DNA of 41,415 nt, from contig NZ_JAGGMI010000023.1 of assembly GCF_017875235.1 (NCBI RefSeq), positions 1 through 41,415 of the forward strand, in the 5' to 3' direction. Position 1 is the stretch's first letter; every line of letters starts with the position of its first letter. The position numbers and the translations under genes were made by a program. Positions 1 through 8,201 of the stretch are shown here, piece by piece. The DNA is from Asticcacaulis solisilvae (GTDB taxonomy: Bacteria > Pseudomonadota > Alphaproteobacteria > Caulobacterales > Caulobacteraceae). Below the pieces are notes generated by a model. It ran no database searches, was not told the origin of the DNA, and saw only the letters and a program-made list of their open reading frames with translations.

Positions 1-1
1 C

Positions 2-22
2 GTCTCGAAGATCATCGAGTAA
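2..22 (+). CDS. tuf: C-terminal end of elongation factor Tu (partial)
   Basis: Only the last six codons and a TAA stop are in the window, reading V-S-K-I-I-E. Alphaproteobacterial EF-Tu proteins characteristically end in a similar string (GAGVV-x-K-IIE), and the str operon (rpsL-rpsG-fusA-tuf) commonly lies upstream of the S10 operon. The stop is followed by a 9-bp hairpin and then a strong terminator, as expected for the end of a highly expressed operon. EF-Tu carries aminoacyl-tRNA to the ribosomal A site. The call rests on seven codons and context, so it is tentative. Confidence 0.6.
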   Translation, partial: VSKIIE

Positions 23-43
23 CCAGGGTCCGAGGGACCCTGG
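23..43 (+). other. Hairpin directly after the tuf stop
   Basis: CCAGGGTCC at 23-31 pairs perfectly with GGACCCTGG at 35-43 around a GAG loop. It starts one base after the stop codon and has no T-run, so it is more likely an mRNA 3'-end stabiliser or processing structure than a terminator. Confidence 0.5.
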
Positions 44-106
44 ACCCGGACTCGCGACTGAGCTCATCAGAGCTCAAGCGGTGAGGGGACAGCCAAGACA
101 ACAGAA

Positions 107-140
107 CCTCTCCGGTGCGAACCGGAGGGGTTTTTGTTTT
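107..140 (+). terminator. Rho-independent terminator of the tuf transcript
   Basis: CCTCTCCGGT (107-116) pairs with ACCGGAGGGG (121-130) with one G-U pair, around a GCGA tetraloop. TTTTTGTTTT (131-140) follows. This is a textbook intrinsic terminator on the plus strand, 85 bases after the partial tuf gene. Confidence 0.85.
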
Positions 141-502
141 GGCGCACCCTCTCTCCTCCCTGTACCGAAGGCATGGGGAGGTCGGGTGAGCGAAGCCGGG
201 ATATAGTCCCGGCAAGCGCAAGGAAGGCGGTGGAGGGGTAGGTCTCAGGCGATGAACTTCACGCCCGCGCTTCATTTATAAAACGCTTGAGAGCAGCGCA
301 TCGCCCGCGCAATACCCCTCCGTCATCTTCGCTTTGCTCGCTATCACCTCCCATTTCTTAGGAACGAGGGTGCAAAGTCGGCCTTAGGCGGACCAAGACG
401 CTGCCACCTACTTATCCAAGATGGGAGAAGAGGAAACAGCAAGATCGGGAACGTGCAGAACGCGAAGATATGGCATCTTGTCCTGACAAACCGGAGATCG
501 CC
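141..502. other. Non-coding stretch between the tuf terminator and the AraC gene
   Basis: I see no convincing gene here. The stretch holds an inverted pair of repeat-like segments (176-352, listed separately), an inner hairpin (GCCGGGA 195-201 with TCCCGGC 207-213) and a purine-rich leader before the AraC-type gene. Short open frames in it have no ribosome-binding site and no recognisable protein character. Confidence 0.5.
176..352. repeat. Inverted pair of repeat-like intergenic segments
   Basis: A segment at 176-240 begins GGGAGGT and ends GGAGGGGTA. A segment at 313-352 read on the minus strand begins GGGAGGTGATAGCGAGC and ends GGAGGGGTA. The two therefore face each other as inverted copies with the same ends and a GCGA-rich middle. 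Segments with this GGGAGGT...GGAGGGGTA pattern look like dispersed intergenic repeats, but only these two are visible here, so the family status is inferred. Confidence 0.4.
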
Positions 503-1357
503 ATGAAGCCTGCCCAGCGCGTCAACTATGCCGAACGGATTGACCGCGTCCTTCGCCATATCGAAACCCTCAACGCCGAAGCGCAGCCTGACACGGATAC
601 ACTGGCGGGAGTTGCGGCCCTGTCACCCTTCCATTTTCATCGCATCTACCGCCTGATGACCGGGGAAACGCCTGGCGAAACGCTCAAGCGCATCCGACTG
701 GCGCGCGCCGTGCCGCAATTGGATACACAGGCTTCCATCACTGCCGTCGCCGGCGCGGCAGGTTACGCCACGCCGCAAGCCTTTGCCCGCGCGTTGAAAG
801 CCGAAACCGGGGCGACCGCCTCCGAAATCCGCATGTCACCGTCTATCCGCAGTCAGGTTGGCGAGGCCTTGCGTCGCCCAGCACACCCGGAGCAGCCGGT
901 CACCATCGAGATTGTCGCGACCGAGCCGCTGCAGTTGACGGCGCTGCGCAATACCGGCGCCTATGCCGAGTTGAACGCCGCCTATCACCGCCTGTTTGAA
1001 TGCGTCTTTACTGATCTGCCAATGGAAGCCCTGCGGGGCCTTTATGGCATTCAGTATGACGATCCGCGTTTTGTGCCGGACGCGGAATGCCGCGCCGAGG
1101 TCGCCGTCGATGTCGGCGGACAGGCCCCGTTGGGAGACAAATTGCACGCTGTCACCATACCGGCCGGCCGGTCCTACCGTATCCGCCATCTCGGCAGCTA
1201 CGACGCGATGCAGCCCGCGATCGACTATCTGTACGCCGCCGCCATCGAAGCCGGAGAGACCTTGTCCGAACGCCCGCCGCTGTTTCATTACCTGGACGAT
1301 CCGGAAGAGGTCGCGGAAGAAAACCTGCGCTGCGACGTTTATCTGGCTGTCTCCTGA
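503..1357 (+). CDS. AraC-family regulator with GyrI-like effector domain
   Basis: The protein has 284 residues from the ATG at 503, which is preceded by GGAG at 493-496. An upstream in-frame ATG at 470 lacks such a site. Residues about 10-110 form an AraC-type double helix-turn-helix (VAALSPFHFHRIYRLMTGETP, then AAGYATPQAFARALKAETG). From about residue 130 the sequence resembles the GyrI/SbmC-like small-molecule-binding domain (VATEPLQLTALRNTGAY and YRIRHLGSYDAM). This Rob-like architecture, DNA binding first and effector pocket second, is used by regulators that respond to drugs or small hydrophobic ligands. The ligand cannot be deduced. The next gene is 66 nt downstream, behind a candidate operator. 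Confidence 0.88.
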   Translation: MKPAQRVNYAERIDRVLRHIETLNAEAQPDTDTLAGVAALSPFHFHRIYRLMTGETPGETLKRIRLARAVPQLDTQASITAVAGAAGYATPQAFARALKAETGATASEIRMSPSIRSQVGEALRRPAHPEQPVTIEIVATEPLQLTALRNTGAYAELNAAYHRLFECVFTDLPMEALRGLYGIQYDDPRFVPDAECRAEVAVDVGGQAPLGDKLHAVTIPAGRSYRIRHLGSYDAMQPAIDYLYAAAIEAGETLSERPPLFHYLDDPEEVAEENLRCDVYLAVS

Positions 1358-1367
1358 TAACGATCCG

Positions 1368-1390
1368 CATTGACACTTTATATGTCAATG
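1368..1390. promoter_or_regulatory. Inverted repeat, candidate operator
   Basis: CATTGACA (1368-1375) and TGTCAATG (1383-1390) form a perfect 8-bp inverted repeat with a 7-bp AT-rich spacer. It lies 10 bp past the AraC-type gene and 33 bp before the likely start of the lipoprotein gene. The left arm contains TTGACA, which could also act as a -35 box. A dimeric regulator site is plausible, although AraC proteins more often bind direct repeats. Confidence 0.35.
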
Positions 1391-1423
1391 CTACCAATGT
1401 CCGTGTTCAGAGATCGGGGTGTC

Positions 1424-1867
1424 ATGGGTCGAGTCGTTGCTTTGAAGCGTGCGTTTGTCGGGCTGGTCGCGGTTGGCCTGCTGGCGTCAGCGTGCGCGCA
1501 CAGGCCGCCAGCGCCTCCCGTAGCCGTGGTTGAACCCGAACCGGCCCCCGTCGAAGTCGGCGCCGTCAAGCGTGGCGAAAACCTTTATGATGTGGTCTAC
1601 ATCGGTGACAGCAAGGGGTCGACCGAATATGTTCGTGACATGACCCTCTACCAGTCGGCGGAGTTGTGCCAGTCCCAGGGGTTTGCCTATTTCCGCGCCA
1701 GCCACGCGCCGGCCTATTCCACCCACGAGGCGCCGCGGACACCCGTGGCCGAGCAACCCAAGCTGACCATGCAGGTCTCCTGCCTGCTTGCCGCGAATGA
1801 CGCCACGGTATCCTATGGCGTGAACGAGGTCATCGACCGCGTTCGGATCAGCTATAACCTCAGATAG
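1424..1867 (+). CDS. Predicted lipoprotein, weakly CC0125/CC1285-like
   Basis: From the ATG at 1424 the product has 147 residues. It begins with a lysine/arginine-containing n-region and a hydrophobic stretch ending LLASAC, a plausible lipobox with Cys at about residue 24, followed by a proline-rich linker. Earlier in-frame starts (TTG 1370, ATG 1382) would place about 18 polar residues before the signal peptide and lie over the inverted repeat. The mature part contains YDVVYIGDSKGS followed by LYQSAELCQSQGFAYF. That pattern recalls the Caulobacter CC0125/CC1285 lipoproteins (Y-x-V-x-F-x-G...S, then AAELxxxxGYxxF), but similarity by eye is weak. The likely location is the outer membrane; the function is unknown. 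Confidence 0.65.
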   Translation: MGRVVALKRAFVGLVAVGLLASACAHRPPAPPVAVVEPEPAPVEVGAVKRGENLYDVVYIGDSKGSTEYVRDMTLYQSAELCQSQGFAYFRASHAPAYSTHEAPRTPVAEQPKLTMQVSCLLAANDATVSYGVNEVIDRVRISYNLR

Positions 1868-1954
1868 TTTGTCAGTTCGTTTGCGGACTTTGGCCGGGCG
1901 CCGGTCTGGCGCCATATGCCATCGGCTTTATGATCGCCGTGACAGGAGGCATCC

Positions 1955-2584
1955 ATGATCTTGATCGGCCAGTACGACTCTCCCTTTGTGCGCCGCGTCG
2001 CGATAGCCATGACACTTTATGGCTTCGTGTTCGAACACCGGCCGTGGTCTACCTTTGGCGATGGCGACCTGATCGCGCCGTTCAACCCGTTGCGGCGCGT
2101 GCCGACCCTGGTGCTCGACGACGGCAGCGTCGTGATCGAAAGCGCCTGCATCCTCGACTGGATCGAAGAGCAGAAGGGCGACGGCCACCTGATCGCCAAG
2201 TCCGGCCCTGAGCGGCAGAAGGCGCTGTACTATATGGCGCTCAGCATGGGCTTTTCCGACAAGTGCGTGGCGATGTTCTACGAAAAGGTGCTGCACCAGC
2301 AGACCTCGGATATCTGGCTGAACCGTCTGCAAACCCAGATCGCGGCCGTGCTTGACCGGCTGAACGCCATCCGCGCCGAGGCGGTGACGCCGTGGCTGCT
2401 CGGGCAATATCTTGGTCATGCCGATATCGCGCTCGGCTGCGCCATCCGCCATGCGCGCGAGGCCCACGGCGACGCCATAGACTGGAAGCGGTGGCCGGCA
2501 CTCATCGCCCATAGCGAGGCTTGCGAGGCGCTGCCGGTCTTCGACAGCATCTCGCAACCCTTTATAGGGCCGTCTTCCAACTAG
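1955..2584 (+). CDS. Glutathione S-transferase family protein
   Basis: This 209-residue protein starts at an ATG preceded by AGGAGG. The N-terminal part is a thioredoxin-like GST domain. SPFVRRVAIAM takes the place of the active-site helix, a cis-proline sits in RVPTLVL, and ESACILDWIEE supplies the Glu-Ser pair that normally holds the gamma-glutamyl part of glutathione. The remainder (about 90-209) is helical, as in the GST C-terminal domain. It probably conjugates or reduces electrophiles in the cytosol. The substrate is not evident, and nothing nearby suggests a dedicated catabolic pathway. Confidence 0.85.
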   Translation: MILIGQYDSPFVRRVAIAMTLYGFVFEHRPWSTFGDGDLIAPFNPLRRVPTLVLDDGSVVIESACILDWIEEQKGDGHLIAKSGPERQKALYYMALSMGFSDKCVAMFYEKVLHQQTSDIWLNRLQTQIAAVLDRLNAIRAEAVTPWLLGQYLGHADIALGCAIRHAREAHGDAIDWKRWPALIAHSEACEALPVFDSISQPFIGPSSN

Positions 2585-2677
2585 CTTCTGATTTTTTATT
2601 AACCACCTTCGTTTCCGGCGTTTCAATCATGTTGCGCTATGGTCGGCGGCAAATTGCTACCTTGCCCGCTGGACCCA

Positions 2678-3823
2678 ATGCCGCAGACCAACCGCATAGA
2701 GATCATCCGTCCTCAGGACCTGACGCCTGAAGACGAGGCCTTGTGGACCGCTTTCTTAAGCGAGCGGCCGGATCTGCACGGTCCCTATTTCGACCTGCGT
2801 TACGTCAAGGCGATCGGCCGGGATGTGCCGCACTCCGGCGTCGCTCGCATCTGGCAGAATGGTGAGATCGCAGGCTATTTCGCCTATCAGGTCCGCTCGG
2901 GCACGCTGCAGCCGCTGGGCGCGCCGCTCAGCGACTATCACGGCATCGTCGGCAGGCCTGGCGTCAGCATCGACTTCGAAGCGCTTCTGCGCGCTGCCGA
3001 TGCCCGCCGCCTGGAGTTCCAGGGCTGGGTCGGCAATATGACCGAACGCGCGCCGGGCGTGAAGCTGACGCGCCGCGTGGCCGATGCCAGCCAAGGCTTC
3101 GACCATTGGTGGGGGACGCAGGACGCTGCACATCACAAGTTCTTCAAGAACATCTCACGCTGCCAGCGCAATATCGAAAAGGACTTTGGCGGCTTTGCAT
3201 TCAGTTGGGAGCGCGTGACGCCGCACCTGCTGAACTGGGTGCTGGATATCAAGCGCGAACAGTATCGCAAATCCGGCATGCACGACGTCTTCGATTGCGG
3301 CTGGACGCGGACTTTGCTCGACAACTTGGCCGCCTATGACGATGAGCGCTTCGGCCTGCGCGCCGGCGTCTTTCGCAATGACGGCCGCATAGTCGCCGCA
3401 GAGATCAGCCTGACCGACGGTGAGGATGTCCACCTGTGGTTTCCGGCCTACGATCCATACTATTACCGCTATTCGGTAGGCATCGTCCTGACGGTCGCCA
3501 TCATCCGCCACATGGCGCCGCAGGGCTATAAGCGATTCGACTTCGGCACCGGCGGCGAGGACTACAAGTCGCCGCTGACGACCGATGGCGGCGCCTGCCT
3601 GGAAGGCGAATACACGCCGCATCCGATGCTGATCAGCGCGCTGATCAATGTCGCGGCCAAGGCGCTGCCCATGGCGGAGGCCGAATTCGAGGCGGCGCGC
3701 CTCAGCCTGCGTCGCCGCATGAAGCTGATCCGCGCGACCGAACTCGGCATGACGGGATGGGGCAGGGCGCTGCTCAGCCTGTCGCAACGCGCTGTCATGC
3801 GCTTTACCGATAAGGCGGCCTGA
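2678..3823 (+). CDS. GNAT/FemAB-like acyltransferase (CelD/BcsL type)
   Basis: This is a 381-residue protein if it starts at ATG 2678 (MPQTNRIEI). An in-frame ATG at 2639 would add 13 residues, and neither start has a clear ribosome-binding site. The pattern fits the double-GNAT acetyltransferase family (Pfam Acetyltransf_6): an N-terminal half with GEIAGYFAY and APLSDYHGI, a central basic helix (KNISRCQRNIEKDFGG), and a C-terminal half with LRAGVFRNDGRIVAAEISL and YKRFDFGTGGEDYK. Such enzymes are often linked to exopolysaccharide or cell-envelope modification. There are no polysaccharide genes alongside, so the acceptor is unknown. Confidence 0.8.
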   Translation: MPQTNRIEIIRPQDLTPEDEALWTAFLSERPDLHGPYFDLRYVKAIGRDVPHSGVARIWQNGEIAGYFAYQVRSGTLQPLGAPLSDYHGIVGRPGVSIDFEALLRAADARRLEFQGWVGNMTERAPGVKLTRRVADASQGFDHWWGTQDAAHHKFFKNISRCQRNIEKDFGGFAFSWERVTPHLLNWVLDIKREQYRKSGMHDVFDCGWTRTLLDNLAAYDDERFGLRAGVFRNDGRIVAAEISLTDGEDVHLWFPAYDPYYYRYSVGIVLTVAIIRHMAPQGYKRFDFGTGGEDYKSPLTTDGGACLEGEYTPHPMLISALINVAAKALPMAEAEFEAARLSLRRRMKLIRATELGMTGWGRALLSLSQRAVMRFTDKAA

Positions 3824-3828
3824 GACTC

Positions 3829-4260
3829 TTACTTGGCTTCAAAGCGTGCCAGGGCAGTGGCTCGGCCCTTGTCCAACGACAGGGTCGAGCCGGTCAGGCT
3901 ATAGCTGTCGGCTTCGTTGAAGACGCCAAGATAGGCCTGCTCGGTCGCCATGCCCTCGGCGCACGCCATCCGCGTCGAGCCAACGCCACTGAAGCGGATG
4001 CGCTGTTGCGGCAGGATTTCGTAGCTGCCGAAGAAGCGGTTACAGCCGCCGTTACCGTTGATCTTGTTGTCGGTCGTCAGGTTCAATGTCGCCGGCCGCT
4101 CAGATTGGCCCACAGCCTGACCGTTCAGTTCCACCAGCACCCATTCCTTACCGGCCAACTGGAAGCTGGCTTCGGCCGGCGGCGCGGCCGAATAGGTGCC
4201 GTCGCTGGAACACGCCGCCAGCAGGCCGGCGGACAGGCAAAGCGGCAACAGGTATTTCAT
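3829..4260 (-). CDS. META-domain lipoprotein (HslJ-like)
   Basis: This 143-residue protein is encoded convergently to the acyltransferase gene, with 5 nt between their ends. The signal peptide ends LLAAC, giving a lipidated Cys at residue 17. The rest is one META domain: AGKEWVLVELNGQAV at its start, then INGNGGCNRFFGSYE and a TRMACAEGMATEQAYLGVF segment, both hallmarks of the HslJ/META family. Family members are heat- or stress-linked envelope proteins, HslJ being tied to novobiocin resistance in E. coli. The precise activity is unknown. The gene reads away from the S10 leader. Confidence 0.85.
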   Translation of the reverse strand: MKYLLPLCLSAGLLAACSSDGTYSAAPPAEASFQLAGKEWVLVELNGQAVGQSERPATLNLTTDNKINGNGGCNRFFGSYEILPQQRIRFSGVGSTRMACAEGMATEQAYLGVFNEADSYSLTGSTLSLDKGRATALARFEAK

Positions 4261-4398
4261 GGCGCATCTCCGGCTATATATAATGAGCGCCCAGATGGTC
4301 AGCGCGATTGCAATTTTTCAATGTGGAGTGCAATAGGTCAGGGAAGGCGGCGTTTTTCGCAAAAGCTTATTTTATCCCCGTTTTCGTGAAATCGCCTC

Positions 4399-4427
4399 TT
4401 GACGTACGTGCCCCTCGCAAGTATGTA
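4399..4427 (+). promoter_or_regulatory. Candidate sigma-70 promoter of the S10 operon
   Basis: TTGACG (4399-4404) and TATGTA (4422-4427) are spaced by 17 bp. The -35 box is identical to that before rpsM at 16575. The -10 box matches the consensus poorly. A start near 4434 would give a leader of about 260 nt ahead of rpsJ that contains the attenuator-like hairpin. Confidence 0.4.
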
Positions 4428-4542
4428 CGCGCACTCTGTTAGATCGGCTGTGGCGCTGAAGCGCTAGACGCGGTCTGCAAGCATAATAACCAGGCCGTCC
4501 GGCAACCTCTATCTAAAGAGACCATGGATGGTTTGATCAATG

Positions 4543-4580
4543 GCCCTCGGCGGGTTTCCCCGCTGTTGGGCTTTGTTTTT
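4543..4580 (+). terminator. Terminator-like hairpin in the rpsJ leader (candidate attenuator)
   Basis: GCCC (4543-4546) pairs with GGGC (4568-4571). Inside it CGGCGGG (4548-4554) pairs with CCCGCTG (4559-4565) around a TTTC loop, and TTTGTTTTT (4572-4580) follows. The upstream gene is on the other strand, so a transcript ending here can only be the ribosomal-operon leader itself. That makes attenuation of the S10 operon the simplest reading. Confidence 0.6.
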
Positions 4581-4694
4581 GCGGATTACGCGTCCGGACT
4601 GGTGGGCCTCTCTTCGGAGAACCTCGAGTTACGGGCTGGTCTTTGAAATGGTTCACTGGACGCGTTAAACGCCCCTTTGAGGAAAACGAGCGAT

Positions 4695-5003
<309 letters not shown>

Positions 5004-5015
5004 GGGGCGGCTCAC

Positions 5016-5747
5016 ATGCGTACAGGTTTGATCGCCAAAAAGCTCGGCATGACCCGCTTCTTCGATGAAGCCGGCCAGCACGTTCCGGTTACCGTCCTTT
5101 CGCTCGATGGTTGCCAGGTCGTTGCCCAGAAGACCCAGGCCAAGGACGGCTACGTTGCTCTGCAACTCGGCGCCGGCACCAAGAAGGCCAAGAACACTTC
5201 GAACGCCGAGCGCGTTCGTTTCGCCAAGGCTCAGGTTGAGCCGAAGGCCATCCTCACGGAATTCCGCGTTACGGAAGACGCCCTGATCGAAGTTGGTGCC
5301 GAGTTCACCGCCGATCACTTTGTCGAAGGTCAGCGCGTCGATATCCAGGGCATCACCATCGGTAAGGGTTTCGCGGGCGCCATGAAGCGCTGGAACTTCG
5401 GTGGTCTGCGTGCGACCCACGGCGTCTCGGTCTCGCACCGTTCGCACGGTTCGACGGGTAACCGTCAGGACCCCGGTCGCACCTTCCCGGGCAAGAAGAT
5501 GGCCGGTCACTACGGCGTCGAAACCGTCACCACCCTGAACCTGCAGGTCGCCCGCATCGATGCGGAGCGTGGCCTGGTATTCATCCGTGGCGCGGTTCCG
5601 GGCGCCGAAGGCTCCTACGTCAAGATCCGCGACGCGGTAAAGAAGGCGGCGCCTGCCGGCCTGAAGTTCCCGGGCGCGATCAAGTCGGCTGCTACTGCGG
5701 CTCCCGCTGCTGCTGAGGAAGCCCCTGCTGAAGAGGGCGCTGAATAA
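5016..5747 (+). CDS. rplC: 50S ribosomal protein L3 (uL3)
   Basis: L3 has 243 residues against 209 in E. coli. The excess is mostly a C-terminal Ala/Glu-rich tail (from about residue 222), which is common in alphaproteobacteria. The central loop [19 protein letters not shown] approaches the peptidyl-transferase centre and holds the glutamine that PrmB methylates in E. coli. [16 protein letters not shown] is a typical L3 start. The protein initiates 50S assembly at domain VI of 23S rRNA. Its stop is 2 nt before rplD, so the two are probably translationally coupled. Confidence 0.97.
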   Translation: MRTGLIAKKLGMTRFFDEAGQHVPVTVLSLDGCQVVAQKTQAKDGYVALQLGAGTKKAKNTSNAERVRFAKAQVEPKAILTEFRVTEDALIEVGAEFTADHFVEGQRVDIQGITIGKGFAGAMKRWNFGGLRATHGVSVSHRSHGSTGNRQDPGRTFPGKKMAGHYGVETVTTLNLQVARIDAERGLVFIRGAVPGAEGSYVKIRDAVKKAAPAGLKFPGAIKSAATAAPAAAEEAPAEEGAE

Positions 5748-5749
5748 TC

Positions 5750-6382
5750 ATGAAACTCGACGTCATCAAGCTCGACGCCTCCAAGGCTGGCTCGGTCGAT
5801 CTCTCCGATCTCGTTTTCGGGATCGCGGACATCCGCGCCGACATCCTGGCGCGCGTCGTCAACTGGCAGCTGGCCAAGCGCCGCGCCGGTACGCACAAGG
5901 TTCAGACCCGCAACGAGAACTCTCGTACGGGTAAGAAGATGTATAAGCAAAAGGGCTCCGGCGGCGCTCGTCACGGCTCGCGCCGTGCGCCGCAGTTCGT
6001 CGGTGGTTCGCGCGCTTTCGGTCCGGTCGTCCGTGATCACGGCTTCGACCTGCAAAAGAAGGTTCGCGCGCTGGGCCTGCGTCACGCTCTGTCGTCCAAG
6101 GTCCGTGACGGCTCGCTGATCGTCCTCGACGCCGCGACCGTTGACAGCCCGAAGACTTCGGCGCTCAAGGCTTCCTTCGAGAAGCTGGGCCTGAAGAACG
6201 CCCTGTTCATCACCGGTCCGGAAGTTGACGCCAACTTCGCCATGGCTTCGCGCAACATCCCCAATATCGACGTCCTGCCGACCGCGGGCCTGAATGTCTA
6301 TGACATCCTGCGCCGTGAAAAGCTGGTTCTGACGAAGGCGGCGGTTGAAGCTATCGAAGCTCGCTTCGCAGTGGAGGCCTAA
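5750..6382 (+). CDS. rplD: 50S ribosomal protein L4 (uL4)
   Basis: L4 has 210 residues. The long basic loop [20 protein letters not shown], followed by [10 protein letters not shown], is the extension that reaches the constriction of the nascent-peptide tunnel, where macrolide-resistance mutations occur in other bacteria. In E. coli, L4 also represses its own operon by attenuation and translational control at the S10 leader. The attenuator-like hairpin at 4543 makes a related control possible here, but that is not shown. It is 3 nt from rplW. Confidence 0.97.
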   Translation: MKLDVIKLDASKAGSVDLSDLVFGIADIRADILARVVNWQLAKRRAGTHKVQTRNENSRTGKKMYKQKGSGGARHGSRRAPQFVGGSRAFGPVVRDHGFDLQKKVRALGLRHALSSKVRDGSLIVLDAATVDSPKTSALKASFEKLGLKNALFITGPEVDANFAMASRNIPNIDVLPTAGLNVYDILRREKLVLTKAAVEAIEARFAVEA

Positions 6383-6385
6383 GTT

Positions 6386-6682
6386 ATGGCTGCTACCATC
6401 CGCAATTTCGACGTGCTGCTGTCGCCGCACATCACCGAAAAGGCCTCGATTCTGGCTGAACAGAACAAGGTCGTCTTCAAGATCGCCCTCGACGCGTCCA
6501 AGGACGAAGTCGCTTCGGCCGTCGAAGCTATCTACAACGTCAAGGTCACCAAGGTGAACACCATCGTCACCAAGGGCAAGACCAAGCGGTTCAAGGGCAT
6601 CAAGGGCCGCCGCAGCGATGTCAAGAAAGCGATCGTCACCCTGGCCGAAGGCCAGGTGATCGACATCACGACCGGCCTGTAA
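6386..6682 (+). CDS. rplW: 50S ribosomal protein L23 (uL23)
   Basis: L23 has 98 residues, and GGAGG lies 8 nt before its [24 protein letters not shown] is the conserved N-terminal core, and [17 protein letters not shown] is the loop that lines the tunnel. It sits at the tunnel exit and docks trigger factor and SRP. The gene order rplD-rplW-rplB is standard. Confidence 0.97.
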   Translation: MAATIRNFDVLLSPHITEKASILAEQNKVVFKIALDASKDEVASAVEAIYNVKVTKVNTIVTKGKTKRFKGIKGRRSDVKKAIVTLAEGQVIDITTGL

Positions 6683-6696
6683 GGAAAGATTGAACA

Positions 6697-7533
6697 ATGG
6701 CTTTGAAGCAATTTAATCCGACCTCGCCCGGCCGCCGCCAGCTCGTTCTGGTGGACCGTTCCGAGCTGCACAAGGGCAAGCCCGAAAAGTCGCTGGTCGA
6801 AGGTCTGACGAAGTCCGGCGGCCGTGGCGCCGGCGGCCGCGTCGCTGTCCGTTTCCGTGGCGGCGGTGCGAAGAAGCTCTATCGCATCATCGACTTCAAG
6901 CGTCGCAAGTTCGACGTGCCGGCGACGGTCGAGCGTCTGGAATATGACCCGAACCGTTCGGCCTTCATCGCCCTGATCGTGTATCAGGACGGCGAAAAGG
7001 CATATATCCTGGCTCCGCAGCGCCTCAAGGCCGGTGACACTGTCATCGCGTCGGAACGCGTCGACGTGAAGCCGGGTAACGCCGCTCCGCTGCGTTCGCT
7101 GCCCATCGGCACCATCATCCACAACGTGGAAATGAAGCCGCTGAAGGGCGGCCAGCTGGCCCGTTCGGCCGGTGCCTACGCTCAGCTGGTCGGCCGCGAC
7201 GCGGGCTACGCCCAGATCCGCCTCGGTTCCGGCGAGCTGCGCATGGTGCTCGACACCTGCATGGCCACTGTTGGCGCCGTGTCGAACCCCGACCACATGA
7301 ACCAAAGCCTGGGTAAGGCCGGCCGTTCGCGTCACCTGGGCTTCCGCCCGCACGTCCGCGGCGTCGCCATGAACCCGGTCGACCACCCGCACGGTGGTGG
7401 TGAAGGCAAGACCTCGGGCGGCCGTAACCCGGTCACCCCGTGGGGCGTCCCGACCAAGGGCCGCAAAACTCGTACCAACAAGGCGACGGACAAGTTCATT
7501 ATCCGTTCGCGTCACGTCAAGAAGGCTCGCTAA
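6697..7533 (+). CDS. rplB: 50S ribosomal protein L2 (uL2)
   Basis: L2 has 278 residues, close to the 273 of E. coli. The start at 6697 ([17 protein letters not shown]) follows AAGGAAAG. The highly conserved [11 protein letters not shown] segment near residue 230 contains the histidine important for peptidyl-transferase activity and subunit association, followed by [14 protein letters not shown]. It binds domain IV of 23S rRNA and bridge B7b. rpsS begins 3 nt after the stop. Confidence 0.97.
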   Translation: MALKQFNPTSPGRRQLVLVDRSELHKGKPEKSLVEGLTKSGGRGAGGRVAVRFRGGGAKKLYRIIDFKRRKFDVPATVERLEYDPNRSAFIALIVYQDGEKAYILAPQRLKAGDTVIASERVDVKPGNAAPLRSLPIGTIIHNVEMKPLKGGQLARSAGAYAQLVGRDAGYAQIRLGSGELRMVLDTCMATVGAVSNPDHMNQSLGKAGRSRHLGFRPHVRGVAMNPVDHPHGGGEGKTSGGRNPVTPWGVPTKGRKTRTNKATDKFIIRSRHVKKAR

Positions 7534-7536
7534 ACC

Positions 7537-7815
7537 ATGGCTCGCTCCGTATGGAAAGGACCCTTCGTGGATGGCCACCTTCTGAAGAAGGCGGACGCCG
7601 CGCTCAGCTCGGGTCGCAAGGAAGTCATCAAGACCTGGTCGCGCCGCTCGGTCATCATGCCGCAATTCGTCGGCCTGACCCTCGGTGTCTACAACGGTCA
7701 GAAGCATGTTCCGGTTCTCATCAGCGAGGACATGGTCGGCATGAAGCTCGGCGAGTTCTCGCCGACGCGTAACTTCCCCGGTCACGCCGCCGATAAGAAG
7801 GCGAAGAGGAAGTAA
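7537..7815 (+). CDS. rpsS: 30S ribosomal protein S19 (uS19)
   Basis: S19 has 92 residues, a standard length. [19 protein letters not shown] and the [22 protein letters not shown] core are diagnostic. The protein lies in the 30S head, pairs with S13 and contributes to bridge B1a near the A site. rplV follows after 2 nt. Confidence 0.97.
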   Translation: MARSVWKGPFVDGHLLKKADAALSSGRKEVIKTWSRRSVIMPQFVGLTLGVYNGQKHVPVLISEDMVGMKLGEFSPTRNFPGHAADKKAKRK

Positions 7816-7817
7816 TC

Positions 7818-8201
7818 ATGTCGCAGACCAAGAATCCTCGTCGCGTCGAAGCCAACGAAGCCCGCGCCAAGCTGGTTTCGGTGCGTATCTCGCCGCAGAA
7901 GCTCAACCTGGTCGCCGCCTCGATCCGCGGTCTCAAGGTTCAGCGCGCCCTGAACGAACTGGAATTCTCGCGCAAGCGCATCGCCAAGGACGTCCGCAAG
8001 GCGCTCTATTCGGCGATCTCGAACGCGGAAAACAACCACAACCTCGACATCGACAACCTGGTTGTCGCCGAGGCCTTCGTCGGCAAGGGCATCGTCATGA
8101 AGCGCTTCGCTTCGCGTGCCCGCGGCCGTTCGTCGCGTATCATGAAGCCGTTCTCCGAACTGACGATCGTCGTTCGTGAACTCGGTCAGGAGGCCGCATA
8201 A
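7818..8201 (+). CDS. rplV: 50S ribosomal protein L22 (uL22)
   Basis: L22 has 127 residues, slightly longer than the 110 of E. coli through an N-terminal lead-in ([20 protein letters not shown]). The beta-hairpin that lines the exit tunnel is [20 protein letters not shown]. Erythromycin-resistance deletions map to this loop in other species. The last base of its TAA stop is the first base of the rpsC ATG, a one-base overlap. Confidence 0.97.
   Translation: MSQTKNPRRVEANEARAKLVSVRISPQKLNLVAASIRGLKVQRALNELEFSRKRIAKDVRKALYSAISNAENNHNLDIDNLVVAEAFVGKGIVMKRFASRARGRSSRIMKPFSELTIVVRELGQEAA

Larger units (their letters stand above)
4261..4694. other. Divergent intergenic region and S10 operon leader
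   Basis: This 434-nt gap separates the minus-strand META gene from rpsJ. The left part should hold the promoter of the META gene, but I see no clear boxes. The right part contains a candidate rpsJ promoter (4399-4427), an attenuator-like hairpin (4543-4580) and a small UUCG hairpin (TCTC 4609-4612 with GAGA 4617-4620). I find no gene here. Confidence 0.6.

Noticed and set aside
12..275. 87-residue minus-strand frame after tuf
   Set aside because: It covers a terminator and repeat-like sequence, lacks a ribosome-binding site and is Pro/Arg-rich, as expected for non-coding high-G+C DNA.
6532..7785. 417-residue minus-strand frame over rplB and rpsS
   Set aside because: It is antisense to two unmistakable ribosomal genes. 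The same applies to similar frames at 4665-5510, 5615-6697 and 8186-9439.
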